Source of the DNA: Thermogemmatispora aurantia
GTDB taxonomy: Bacteria > Chloroflexota > Ktedonobacteria > Ktedonobacterales > Ktedonobacteraceae
Assembly (NCBI RefSeq): GCF_008974285.1
Contig: NZ_BKZV01000001.1
Span: 295,319-359,318 of the forward strand
Reading direction: 5' to 3'
Length of the DNA stretch: 64,000 nucleotides
The notes under the pieces are model-generated. The model saw nothing but the letters and a program-made list of their open reading frames with translations, had not been told where the DNA came from and ran no database searches. Made by a program: the position numbers and the translations under genes. Shown piece by piece: positions 1 to 8,396 of this stretch. The stretch's first letter is position 1; the number at the start of each line of letters is the position of its first letter.

Positions 1-182
1 GCAACGGGGCTGATGAGTTCGGTGTCCGGTCCAATGCCGCCGCTGTCGCTGCACCAGCGTGGGAGAGGTTGCTGTCTTCCCGTTCTCTGAGCTGCCCTTC
101 CACTCTCTGGCCGCGCTCTTAGCCAGAGGGACAGGCTGTACCTGCATCTGGCGAACAGTCGCGCCCTGGCCTGGTTCAGGCG

Positions 183-1199
183 CTAGGCCGAGGCCGAGGT
201 AGCCAGACGCGAGGCCGACGCCGCTTCTATGGACCGCGCCAGGACAGGCTGGAGCGGTACCGGCGGCAGGTTGTGGCCCAGGCTGGCGCAGATGCTCTGG
301 ACGGTACGCCGTATCCCCTCTTCAAGATCGACGCTCGGCTGCCAACCAAGGAGTTGCCGCGCACGGCTGTTATCGAGAGCGATAGCTGTTCCAGTCCGTC
401 CACGCTCGCTTAGATAGAGCGGTGGGACTTCGCTGGCCAGTAGGGCAGCGGTCCGCTGATAGAATTCTTCGAGGCTGGTGCCGCTGCCACTGCTGATGTG
501 AATGGTCTGGTTGCCGCCACGCTCGAGAGCCAACAGATGAGCCTGAACCACATCGGCAATGTAGATATGGTCCCGCCTCTCCCCCTGCGGGGCACGAATG
601 ACTACCCGCCTCTGCTCTAGCAGGCTGTAGATGAATTCGGTTAAGGGATGTTGAGCGGTTTGTCTGTCGGTTTCTCCATAGACATCAGCATAGCGTAGAA
701 TAACATGCTCTATCCGATAGTAGCGGCTATAGTAGCGAATATACCATTCTCCGGCAAGTTTGCTAATGTCGAGAGGGCGCCGTGGGCAGAGCGGGGCCTC
801 CTCGCTGAGGAGAAGGGTCTGGCCTTCTCCAGCATAGAGGTCGTTGCCGCCAGAGGCAAAGATAATGCGACCAACGTTGGCCGCTATGCAGCCATCAAGC
901 AGGTTGAGCAGGCCATGCAAATTGACGTCAGCATCGGTTAGCGGGCGCTGGCCAGGCAGTAGCGCCGAACGACAGGCCGCATGATGGCTGACAATCTCTG
1001 GACGCTCCATCTGGAGCACTGCGTGCAGCCGCGGGTCCCGAATGTCTAGCTGGTAGAAGCGCGCGCGTGGATCAAGGCGCTCCCGTGCGCCACTGGCCAG
1101 TGAGTCAATGACTATGACCTGGTGGCCAGCATCCAGACAGGCACGAGTCAAGTGTGCCCCAATAAACCCAGCTCCGCCAGTGATGGCGATCTTGACCAA
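183..1199 (-). CDS. NAD-dependent epimerase/dehydratase-like protein, catalytic Tyr absent
   Basis: Extended short-chain dehydrogenase of the nucleotide-sugar epimerase family, 338 aa. The N-terminus carries the NAD-binding GGAGFIGAHL motif (residues 8-17) followed by a Rossmann fold, and the length fits GalE-like proteins. In the usual YxxxK motif the Lys is present (K147, in DISKLAGEW) but position 143 is Leu rather than Tyr, so normal epimerase chemistry is doubtful. The start is TTG at 1199, supported by AAGGGAGAG just upstream. The last ~35 residues are low-complexity and Ala/Ser-rich. It is transcribed away from the excisionase-like gene, alone. It could be a divergent dehydratase or a non-catalytic NAD-binding protein; the family assignment is firm, the activity is not. 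Confidence 0.85.
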   Translation of the reverse strand: MVKIAITGGAGFIGAHLTRACLDAGHQVIVIDSLASGARERLDPRARFYQLDIRDPRLHAVLQMERPEIVSHHAACRSALLPGQRPLTDADVNLHGLLNLLDGCIAANVGRIIFASGGNDLYAGEGQTLLLSEEAPLCPRRPLDISKLAGEWYIRYYSRYYRIEHVILRYADVYGETDRQTAQHPLTEFIYSLLEQRRVVIRAPQGERRDHIYIADVVQAHLLALERGGNQTIHISSGSGTSLEEFYQRTAALLASEVPPLYLSERGRTGTAIALDNSRARQLLGWQPSVDLEEGIRRTVQSICASLGHNLPPVPLQPVLARSIEAASASRLATSASA

Positions 1200-1612
1200 G
1201 TGTGTCTCTCCCTTCTGTCCTTGCTTGGCTTGCCGCTGTCTCGATCGGTGGCTCTCCGCTATCTCTAGTGTAGCGCTGATCTCTATTATATAGATATATA
1301 TGTATCTATATGAAAAAGCGATATGATCGTATATAGCAGTTTTTCAATGATCAGCATGACAAAGAGAGACGATGGCTGGTCACGATGAGGACAGCTGATC
1401 GACCTGCTTCTGTAAGAGAAAAACCAGAGGTGAGCTTGCATTGCCGTCTCGGAGAAGATGGGCGGTGATCTAGACTGACGCCGGTCCGCCGAAGTGAGAG
1501 GAGCTGCGCCGGCGGGGGGTACGGCGCAGGTCGGGAAGCTCAGGTTTCGCTCGCTGTGCCAGCCGCCGCCAGGCCACAGCGCTTGTCTCGCTAACCGGCG
1601 GCGGCTGGTCCT
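1200..1612. other. Intergenic region with AT-rich inverted repeat
   Basis: No convincing gene. At 1289-1310 there is an AT-rich inverted repeat, TATAGATA and TATCTATA around a 6-bp spacer, about 100 bp upstream of the epimerase start. It sits in an AT-rich patch unlike the GC-rich surroundings and probably belongs to the epimerase promoter region. At 1504-1529 there is a perfect 8-bp stem (CTGCGCCG/CGGCGCAG). Confidence 0.45.
1559..1608 (-). terminator. GC-rich hairpin after the HTH gene
   Basis: CCAGCCGCCGCC and its exact complement GGCGGCGGCTGG form a 12-bp stem with a 26-nt loop, directly downstream of the HTH gene stop codon. There is no T-tract, so it is a terminator or 3'-end stabiliser by position only. 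Confidence 0.45.
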
Positions 1613-1813
1613 CTATGAGGCAGGGGTCGTACCTCTCATGAGCGCATCCAGCGTGGACTTCTTGATACGGTAAGCCTGACGCTTGCCACGGTGGGGGAGG
1701 GTGATCGCCTCCAAGGCCCCGCTCTTGATCCAACGACGCACCGTTGTATCGTCCACGCGCAGACGGCGCGCAACTTCACGTACCGTGAGCAGTTCTTCCA
1801 GATCCTCAGCCAT
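1613..1813 (-). CDS. Excisionase-family helix-turn-helix DNA-binding protein
   Basis: Small 66-aa protein of the MerR/excisionase-like HTH_17 type. Residues ~8-60 hold LLTVREVARRLRVDDTTVRRW followed by a KSGALEAI-type wing and a basic patch (PHRGKRQAYRIKKS), the pattern of proteins that read DNA through a winged HTH. The start is ATG, preceded by AGGAGA at good distance. No integrase or recombinase lies nearby, so a phage or plasmid role cannot be claimed. Such orphan proteins are common regulators or leftovers of mobile elements. Confidence 0.8.
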   Translation of the reverse strand: MAEDLEELLTVREVARRLRVDDTTVRRWIKSGALEAITLPHRGKRQAYRIKKSTLDALMRGTTPAS

Positions 1814-2260
1814 AGCAGTCTCTCCTACTCTTTGGGATTAGCTCGTAACAGGCGCGATCACCAGCGTTCCTCTGACACCCCAGGCACGCCGCATTCTCCT
1901 CGTTGATCGGAGAGAGCTGCGTCGCTTCCCGCTCAAGCCGGGAAGGGGTGCCATCTGGCGATTCACGAGCAGACGTTTTTTCGGTCCCTCTATACGAGAG
2001 TATATCCCTGGGGGTAGCATCCTCCCGTGAGGCCAGAACAGTTGAACGCTGTCTGCCAGTTAACTACACTATACAACTACGCACAAACGTACTAAAATGG
2101 AGCAGATGTCAGGTTGGCATCTACCTTCTCCCGCTGGAAGCGAGCGGTCGCTTCGGCTGCCAGATTGGATTGCGTCAGGCAGAATGTTCCTGAGGAGTAA
2201 GGGAGACAGGCGAGTGATCGACTTGCAAGCGGTCCCAAGGACTGGAAAGGGCTTTTTTTG
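1814..2260. other. Intergenic region between divergent genes
   Basis: About 450 bp between the leftward HTH gene and the rightward phosphoesterase. Apart from a candidate promoter at 2042-2070 nothing coding or structured was recognised. Confidence 0.5.
2042..2070 (+). promoter_or_regulatory. Candidate sigma-70 promoter for the phosphoesterase
   Basis: TTGAAC (2042-2047), a 17-bp spacer and TACACT (2065-2070). It points at the phosphoesterase gene, with a leader of roughly 185 nt. Confidence 0.5.
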
Positions 2261-3670
2261 ATGTCTGTGACCATTCTGGTCGTCAGTGATCTCCACCTTG
2301 CGCATGGTCAACAACCTTTTGAGGGCTTTACCGAGCAGCAACAGCGTGCCTGGACGGAGTTTCTGCAGGCGGCCTCTCCTGGAGGCATACTTGTCGAGGA
2401 GCGGGCAGATGAGACGGTTGAGCTGGTGATCAATGGCGACTGCTTTGATTTTTTGGTGGCTGCTCCCCTGCGGCATGATCGCACTCGTACGGTAGCCCAG
2501 GCTTTGGAGAAGCTAGAGCAGATCATTGCTGCTCATGGCGCGTTCTTTGAGGCGCTGGCCCAGTTTTTGAGGCAGCCCCAACGGCGTGTGACCTTTGTGC
2601 CCGGCAACCACGATATTGAGCTGCTCTTCCCAGCAGTCCAGCAGCGCCTGCGCCAGGCGGTGGGTTGGCCCGCGGCTTCAGAGGAGCGGCTTCGCTTCTG
2701 GCCACGTGCGCGCTATGAGCCGCTGTCGACGATCGCTATAGAACATGGCAATCTGTATGATTTCTGGAACCATCGCAGTGCCGGGCTGTGGACTGCCAGT
2801 GGTGAGCCGCTGCCTCCCCCGGAGGAGATTCTTCTCTCCGCGGGTTCGTGGTATTATCAAGAGGCAGGGGAGTTGATCCATCGCCGTTTTCCGTATTTCG
2901 ACCACCTGGAGCCATCACTCAGCTATCCACGCCAGATGGCGCTGCTGAGTCTCTTTGCGCCCGAGCTGCTATGCGAAGTGGTGACGAACCTCGTCGGGCT
3001 GATGAGCTGTCCACGCCAGCCTTTGGCTGGCTTGAGCCGAGGCGAGGAGCACGTGGCCCTGCGCCTCTTCGAAGAGGCGATGCAGGATCTGGCCGCCTTC
3101 CAGCGCGATATGGAGCGCCAGAAAAGCGACTGGCAGCCGGTGCCAGGTTGGGATGAGCAGCGGGCTACGGCAGCTATGCTGGAGGAATACAGGCTTTTGC
3201 GGGAGGCGGTGGCCCAGGCAAGCGAGCCAACAGCGACGGAGAGGACGCTACTGGAGGCAGTGGCCCGCATCTTTGGAAGGCCAACGGCGCGCCGGGCAGG
3301 CCCAACCGGCGCTGGTATGCAGGCCCTGCTGCAGCGTGAGCCTCGCCTGCGCTATGCCCTGGCCGGCCATACTCATTCGTGGCTCGTAGAGTCGCTGGCC
3401 AAGAGCCGCCAGTCCTATCTGAATACGGGCACATGGACGCGGCGCCTGGCGCGTCCTGCACCGGGGGAGATCACGCCAGCGACGTTAGTCTGGCTGCGCT
3501 CCCCAGATTGGCCACCTACGCCGACAACTTCGCCGTTGCGCGAGGTGACACAGTATACATTCGCACTGATCCGCGCCAGTGACGACGGGGTCCAGACTAC
3601 GGCTAGCCTTTGCACCTGGGAAGTTCGCTCTCAGCCAGCTTACCGGGTCCTGATAACAGCCGCCTTCTGA
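2261..3670 (+). CDS. Calcineurin-like metallophosphoesterase
   Basis: Metal-dependent phosphoesterase of 469 aa. The dinuclear-metal motifs are visible in order: SDLHLAHG (DxH) near the N-terminus, NGDCFDFL (GD), PGNHDIELLF (GNHD) and, late in the protein, LAGHTHSW (GHxH). A long helical insert of ~150 residues lies between GNHD and GHTH. ATG at 2261 is preferred over the TTG three bases upstream because GGAAAGG lies at good distance. The substrate cannot be read from sequence; relatives include nucleotide, phosphoprotein and UDP-diacylglucosamine hydrolases. No signal peptide, so cytoplasmic. Confidence 0.88.
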   Translation: MSVTILVVSDLHLAHGQQPFEGFTEQQQRAWTEFLQAASPGGILVEERADETVELVINGDCFDFLVAAPLRHDRTRTVAQALEKLEQIIAAHGAFFEALAQFLRQPQRRVTFVPGNHDIELLFPAVQQRLRQAVGWPAASEERLRFWPRARYEPLSTIAIEHGNLYDFWNHRSAGLWTASGEPLPPPEEILLSAGSWYYQEAGELIHRRFPYFDHLEPSLSYPRQMALLSLFAPELLCEVVTNLVGLMSCPRQPLAGLSRGEEHVALRLFEEAMQDLAAFQRDMERQKSDWQPVPGWDEQRATAAMLEEYRLLREAVAQASEPTATERTLLEAVARIFGRPTARRAGPTGAGMQALLQREPRLRYALAGHTHSWLVESLAKSRQSYLNTGTWTRRLARPAPGEITPATLVWLRSPDWPPTPTTSPLREVTQYTFALIRASDDGVQTTASLCTWEVRSQPAYRVLITAAF

Positions 3671-3764
3671 GGGTAGTGCGGGTAGGATGAGATGATGACG
3701 GAAGCCAGCAATAAGCATACAAGTCGTGAGAGAAAGCTGGGGCCTGAAGGGTTGAGTAGAAGGT

Positions 3765-6700
3765 ATGAGTGAGAGTGACATTTCCAGAGCACCGGAGAAG
3801 TCTCGGTGTGGTGAGAGTGGCAAAAAGCTGCTCCTGGTCGACGGACATGCTTTGATCCACCGCGCCTTCCATGCGCTGCCCGTAACGTTGACAACGAGCA
3901 GCGGCGAGGCGGTGAACGCGGTCTTTGGCTTCGCCAGCATGCTGCTGAAGGCGCTGGCCGACGTGCGGCCAGACTATGTGGCTGTGACCTTCGATCGCTC
4001 GGTGCCTACCTTCCGTCATGAGGCCCTTCCAACGTACAAGGCGCAGCGTCCTTCGCTACCACCAGTGATGCGCTCGCAGTTTGAGCGTATCCGTGAGCTG
4101 GTGCAGGCCTTCAATTTTCCTGTCTACGAGCTGGATGGCTTTGAAGCCGATGACCTGCTCGGAACACTGGCGCGTCAGGCAACGGAGCAGGGTCTGGAGA
4201 CCATTATTCTGACCGGCGATATGGACACGCTGCAGCTGGTCGATGACTGTGTACGCGTCATGGTGGCCAAACGCGGCATTAGCGAAGTGACAGTCTACGA
4301 TCGGGCCGCGGTACAAGCGCGCTATGGCATTGAACCAGGACAGCTGCCGGACTTCAAGGGCCTGGTCGGCGACCCGTCAGATAATATCCCCGGCGTGCCT
4401 GGGATTGGAGAGAAGACCGCCAGTCGGCTGATCGCCACCTACGGCAGCCTTGAGGCACTGCTGGAACACCTGGCCGAGCTGAAACCTAAAGAGCAGAAAG
4501 CCCTCAGCGAGGCACGCGAGCAGGCGCTTCAAAGCAAGTACCTGGCTACAATTGTACGCGACGCTCCCGTACAGCTTGATCTGGCCGCTTGCGATATCAG
4601 GCGCTTCAATCGCGAGAAGACGCTGGCTCTCTTCCGTAGGCTGGAGTTTCATTCGCTGGTTGATCGGCTGCCCGGTCCCGACGGTACCTTCGGTGATACG
4701 AGAGGCGGCGGCCAGGCGAGCGGCCAGGGGCAGATCTTTGTTCCCGATGCAGGGCAGCCGGGGCCTGATTTTGCTGAGCAGTCCACGAAGGCCCCAAGCG
4801 AGGAGGAAGCCCGCGCAGAGCAGGCCGCTCCTCTGGGTATCGTGCCTATCCTGGAGCCTCCTCCTCCTCCAACGCAGCTCACTCAGACCGGTGAGCCAAC
4901 GCTAGCAGCGGAACTCCCCCTGACTTCCCAGGAGCCCGCCAGCCAGTCGCCGTCTCAGCCCAGAGATAGAGATCATGCCCAGGTGGAGCAACTGGCACTC
5001 TTCGAGTTGCCAGCCCAGGCAGAGGTGCGCCATCTCCGTCTGCCTGCTCTTGAGGATAGTCTCCCACTCCTTGAGCCGACCAGTGAGAAAACAACCAACA
5101 CGCTGCTGGTCACCAGCGAGGAGGCGCTGACGGTTTTGGTGCACAGTCTGCACCAGGCAGGAGCCTTTGCCTTTGACATCGAGACTTCCTCTGAAGACCA
5201 GTGGCGGGCCGAACTGGTCGGGCTAGCTTTTAGTATGGCCCCCGGAGAGGCTTACTATGTCCCTATTGGCCATCAGCAGACGCTCGATGGCGAAGAGCCA
5301 CCGGCCCAGCTTCCTTTACCACTCGTCCTGGAGCGGTTGCGCCCGGTACTGGAAGATGCTCGTATTGCTAAATATATGCATAATGCGAAGTACGATCTGC
5401 TGGTGATGGCGCGCTACGGTGTACGCATCCAGGGATTAACCTTCGACACGCTCCTGGCAGCCTATCTGCTGGACCCTGGCCGACGCGGCCTGGGACTGAA
5501 AGAGCAAGTTTTCCAGCGCCTGGGCTATGTGATGACCCCTATCTCCCAGCTCATCGGCAGCGGTAGCAAGGCCATCAGCATGGCCCAGGTTTCGGCAAGG
5601 CGTGCCGCCGAGTATGCCGGGGCCGATGCAGACATGACGCTGCGTCTGGTAGCCCCCTTGCAGCGCGACCTGCAGCGGCACGGCCTGTGGAAGCTCTTCG
5701 AGCGTATAGAGGTGCCACTTGTGGACGTGCTGGTTCAGATGGAGCTGCACGGGGTGGCCCTGGATGCCGACTTCCTGCACGATTTCGGCGAGCGCCTCAA
5801 CGAACAAATTCGCACTCTGGAGCAGAAGATCTACGACGCCGTCGGACATCATTTTAACATCAATTCAACGCGGCAGTTGGCCGAGGTCCTCTTTGGAGAG
5901 CTGAAGCTGCCCACAGGGCGCAAAACGCGCACCGGCTATTCGGTCAGCGCCGAGGTCATCGAGAGTCTCAAGGGCCTTCATCCGGTGGTTGATGCCTTGC
6001 TGGAATACCGCCAGCTCACTAAACTGAAATCTACTTACGTCGATGGCTTGCTGACCCTAATGGACCCCGTGACCGGGCGCGTGCATACCTCGTTCAATCA
6101 GGCGGTGACCTCCAGCGGGCGGCTGTCGTCTAGCAATCCCAATCTGCAGAATATCCCTGTGCGCACGGAGATCGGGCGCCAGATTCGGCGCGCCTTCATT
6201 GCTGACCCAAGTTACCTCCTGCTCACTGCCGACTATTCTCAGATCGAACTACGCATTCTGGCGCGCATTACGGGTGAGAAGCGTCTGGTGGAGGCTTTCC
6301 AGCGGGGCGAAGACATTCATACGATCACTGCCGCCTCTCTCTTCCACGTGCCGGTGAGCCAGGTTTTGCCCGAGCAGCGCCGCCTGGCCAAAACCGTGGT
6401 CTATGCCATTCTCTATGGTCAGTCAGCATTCGGATTGGCTCAGGTGACCGGCATGAGCAACGCCGAGGCCAGCGAGTTCATCAAGCGCTATCACGAGACC
6501 TTCCCCGAGGTGCGGCACTACGTGGATGCGACCTTGAACCAGGCCTACAAGCAGGGCTATGTGAATACGCTCTTCGGGCGCAAGCGCTTCTTGCCAGACT
6601 TGCGGACTCTCAGCGGACCGGAGCGCCAGGCTCTGGAGCGTGAGGCGATCAACATGCCCATCCAGGGCACTAATGCGGACGTGATTAAGATCGCCATGAT

Positions 6701-6920
6701 CCGTATTCACCATGCCCTGCAGGAGCGCGGCTTGAAGGCGCGCATGATCCTCCAGGTGCATGACGAGCTGGTCTTTGAGGTGCCAGTGGAGGAGTTGGAG
6801 ACAACCCGCCGCCTGGTACGGACCATCATGGAAGACATTCCAGAGATCACGGAGAAGGTCCCGCTTAAGGTGGAAACTAAAGTGGGGCGAAACTGGTACG
6901 AGGCTGCTCCTGCTGAGTAG
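3765..6920 (+). CDS. polA: DNA polymerase I
   Basis: Full-length Pol I, 1051 aa, longer than the usual ~900. Order: 5'-3' exonuclease/FEN domain (~20-300, with LTGDMDTLQLVDD and GIGEKTASRL), a Pro/Glu/Gln-rich spacer (~310-440), 3'-5' exonuclease (~455-640) and polymerase (~650-1051). The proofreading residues are intact: FDIETSS (Exo I, ~471), NAKYDLL (Exo II) and YAGADAD (Exo III). Polymerase motif A is DYSQIELRILA (~823), motif B RRLAKTVVYAILYGQ and motif C QVHDELVFEVP. Many thermophile Pol I enzymes have lost proofreading; this one appears to keep it. It begins ~95 bp after the phosphoesterase with AGAAGG before the ATG and may be co-transcribed. Confidence 0.98.
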   Translation: MSESDISRAPEKSRCGESGKKLLLVDGHALIHRAFHALPVTLTTSSGEAVNAVFGFASMLLKALADVRPDYVAVTFDRSVPTFRHEALPTYKAQRPSLPPVMRSQFERIRELVQAFNFPVYELDGFEADDLLGTLARQATEQGLETIILTGDMDTLQLVDDCVRVMVAKRGISEVTVYDRAAVQARYGIEPGQLPDFKGLVGDPSDNIPGVPGIGEKTASRLIATYGSLEALLEHLAELKPKEQKALSEAREQALQSKYLATIVRDAPVQLDLAACDIRRFNREKTLALFRRLEFHSLVDRLPGPDGTFGDTRGGGQASGQGQIFVPDAGQPGPDFAEQSTKAPSEEEARAEQAAPLGIVPILEPPPPPTQLTQTGEPTLAAELPLTSQEPASQSPSQPRDRDHAQVEQLALFELPAQAEVRHLRLPALEDSLPLLEPTSEKTTNTLLVTSEEALTVLVHSLHQAGAFAFDIETSSEDQWRAELVGLAFSMAPGEAYYVPIGHQQTLDGEEPPAQLPLPLVLERLRPVLEDARIAKYMHNAKYDLLVMARYGVRIQGLTFDTLLAAYLLDPGRRGLGLKEQVFQRLGYVMTPISQLIGSGSKAISMAQVSARRAAEYAGADADMTLRLVAPLQRDLQRHGLWKLFERIEVPLVDVLVQMELHGVALDADFLHDFGERLNEQIRTLEQKIYDAVGHHFNINSTRQLAEVLFGELKLPTGRKTRTGYSVSAEVIESLKGLHPVVDALLEYRQLTKLKSTYVDGLLTLMDPVTGRVHTSFNQAVTSSGRLSSSNPNLQNIPVRTEIGRQIRRAFIADPSYLLLTADYSQIELRILARITGEKRLVEAFQRGEDIHTITAASLFHVPVSQVLPEQRRLAKTVVYAILYGQSAFGLAQVTGMSNAEASEFIKRYHETFPEVRHYVDATLNQAYKQGYVNTLFGRKRFLPDLRTLSGPERQALEREAINMPIQGTNADVIKIAMIRIHHALQERGLKARMILQVHDELVFEVPVEELETTRRLVRTIMEDIPEITEKVPLKVETKVGRNWYEAAPAE

Positions 6921-7004
6921 CTCGCCGGCGCCCCGTTGAGTTGCTGCCGCCATAGGAATGCTGGCGGTATGATCTCGCTTGCGAACGCAAAAGGAGAGCC
7001 ATCT

Positions 7005-8177
7005 GTGCAGCTATCACGTCTTGTTCAGAGTCTACCCCCATATCACTTTGCCGAAACACAGAAGAAGCTGGCCGCCCGCCAGGCGGCAGGGGTTGATGTG
7101 ATCAATCTGTCGATGGGCGATCCCGATCTACCCGCGCCCTCCGCCGTTATTGAGCGCCTCTGTCAGGCGGCCCACGATCCAGAGAACCACCGCTATCCTG
7201 AGTATCGCGGCTTGCGTGCCCTCCACGAGGCCTTTGTGGCCTGGTTCCAGCGGCGTTTCCGAGTGACGTTGACACCGGAGGAGGAGACTTTGCCACTCCT
7301 GGGATCAAAAGAGGGCTTAGCCTACGTGGCGGCGGCAGTGCTCAACCCGGGCGACGTGGCCCTTGTGCCCGATCCTAACTATACCGTCTACGTGACAGGT
7401 ACAACCAGCACCGGCGCTCATCCCTATTTGCTGCCGCTGCGCGAAAGCCATGATTATCTGCCCGATCTGGAAAGCATTCCTTCCTCGGTGCTTCAACAAG
7501 CCCGCCTCCTTTGGCTGAACTATCCAAACAATCCGACTGCCGCCTGCGCCGACCAGGCTTTTTTTGAACGCGCAGTCGCTTTCGCTCGCCGGCATGACCT
7601 GCTCATCGTGCACGACATGGCTTACGCTGAGGTCTATTTCGAACAGCGTCCACCAAGTATTCTGGAGATCCCGGGGGCGCGCGAGGTAGCTGTTGAGCTG
7701 CACTCGCTCAGTAAGACCTATAATATGGCCGGGTTCCGCGTCGGCTGGCTCGTTGGCAATCGCGAGGTCGTGGACGCGGTGGGACGGCTCAAGAGCAATA
7801 TCGATAGCGGCATGTTCCGTCCGATCCAGCACGCGGCCATCGCGGCTCTGCAATTGCCCGATTCCTGGATCCAGGAGCGCAACGCTGTCTACCGCCGTCG
7901 CCGCGATCTGCTTGTGGCAGGCTGCAACTCCTTGGGGCTGCGCGCTCGCCAGACACAAGCTGGCCTCTACGTTTGGGCCGCGGTGCCGAAGGGCTTCAAG
8001 GCCCGCGATTTCGCAAGCTGGCTCTTTGATCAGACCGGGGTGCTGCTGACTCCCGGGTCAAACTTCGGCGTTGCTGGAGAGGGCTATCTGCGCATCTCTA
8101 TGACAGCTCCCGAGGAGCGCATCGAGACCGCGCTACAACGGATGAAGGCCGCTCTGCGCGAACTACCACGCCCCTGA
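7005..8177 (+). CDS. Class I/II PLP aminotransferase (LL-diaminopimelate aminotransferase-like)
   Basis: Fold-type I aminotransferase of ~390 aa. INLSMGDPDLPAP near the N-terminus is the substrate-binding GxPD region, LNYPNNPTAA is the conserved NPTG-like loop, and SLSKTYNMAGFRVGW carries the PLP-binding Lys. The YNMAGFR context resembles LL-diaminopimelate or glutamate-pyruvate aminotransferases. GTG at 7005 is chosen because AAAAGGAGA lies 7 nt upstream; an in-frame ATG at 6969 has a poorer site. It lies just downstream of polA on the same strand. The exact amino-group donor is not determined. Confidence 0.9.
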   Translation: MQLSRLVQSLPPYHFAETQKKLAARQAAGVDVINLSMGDPDLPAPSAVIERLCQAAHDPENHRYPEYRGLRALHEAFVAWFQRRFRVTLTPEEETLPLLGSKEGLAYVAAAVLNPGDVALVPDPNYTVYVTGTTSTGAHPYLLPLRESHDYLPDLESIPSSVLQQARLLWLNYPNNPTAACADQAFFERAVAFARRHDLLIVHDMAYAEVYFEQRPPSILEIPGAREVAVELHSLSKTYNMAGFRVGWLVGNREVVDAVGRLKSNIDSGMFRPIQHAAIAALQLPDSWIQERNAVYRRRRDLLVAGCNSLGLRARQTQAGLYVWAAVPKGFKARDFASWLFDQTGVLLTPGSNFGVAGEGYLRISMTAPEERIETALQRMKAALRELPRP

Positions 8178-8396
8178 GATTCTCACCTGGAGCAGGCGGT
8201 CGGGCATACCATCTGCAGGTTGATGCCTACCTTTAGACGCGGCCTCGCGTGGCCAACGCTTGTGCAGCAACAATAGCGATGGATGGAGAGATCAAGAGCA
8301 GGATCGGGGAGGCAGGCACGCGCCAGCAGCGGAGCTTGCTCGGGAGCACTCCGGCGGCGCTCACGCCTCCATTTTAGCGCCAGGGGAACGAGGGCC

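Noticed and set aside
1-182. Possible gene end at the left edge
   Set aside because: The frames checked are interrupted by stops and no coding motif is visible.
1613-1813. Excisionase-like gene as part of a prophage or integrated element
   Set aside because: No integrase, attachment site or phage gene is nearby.
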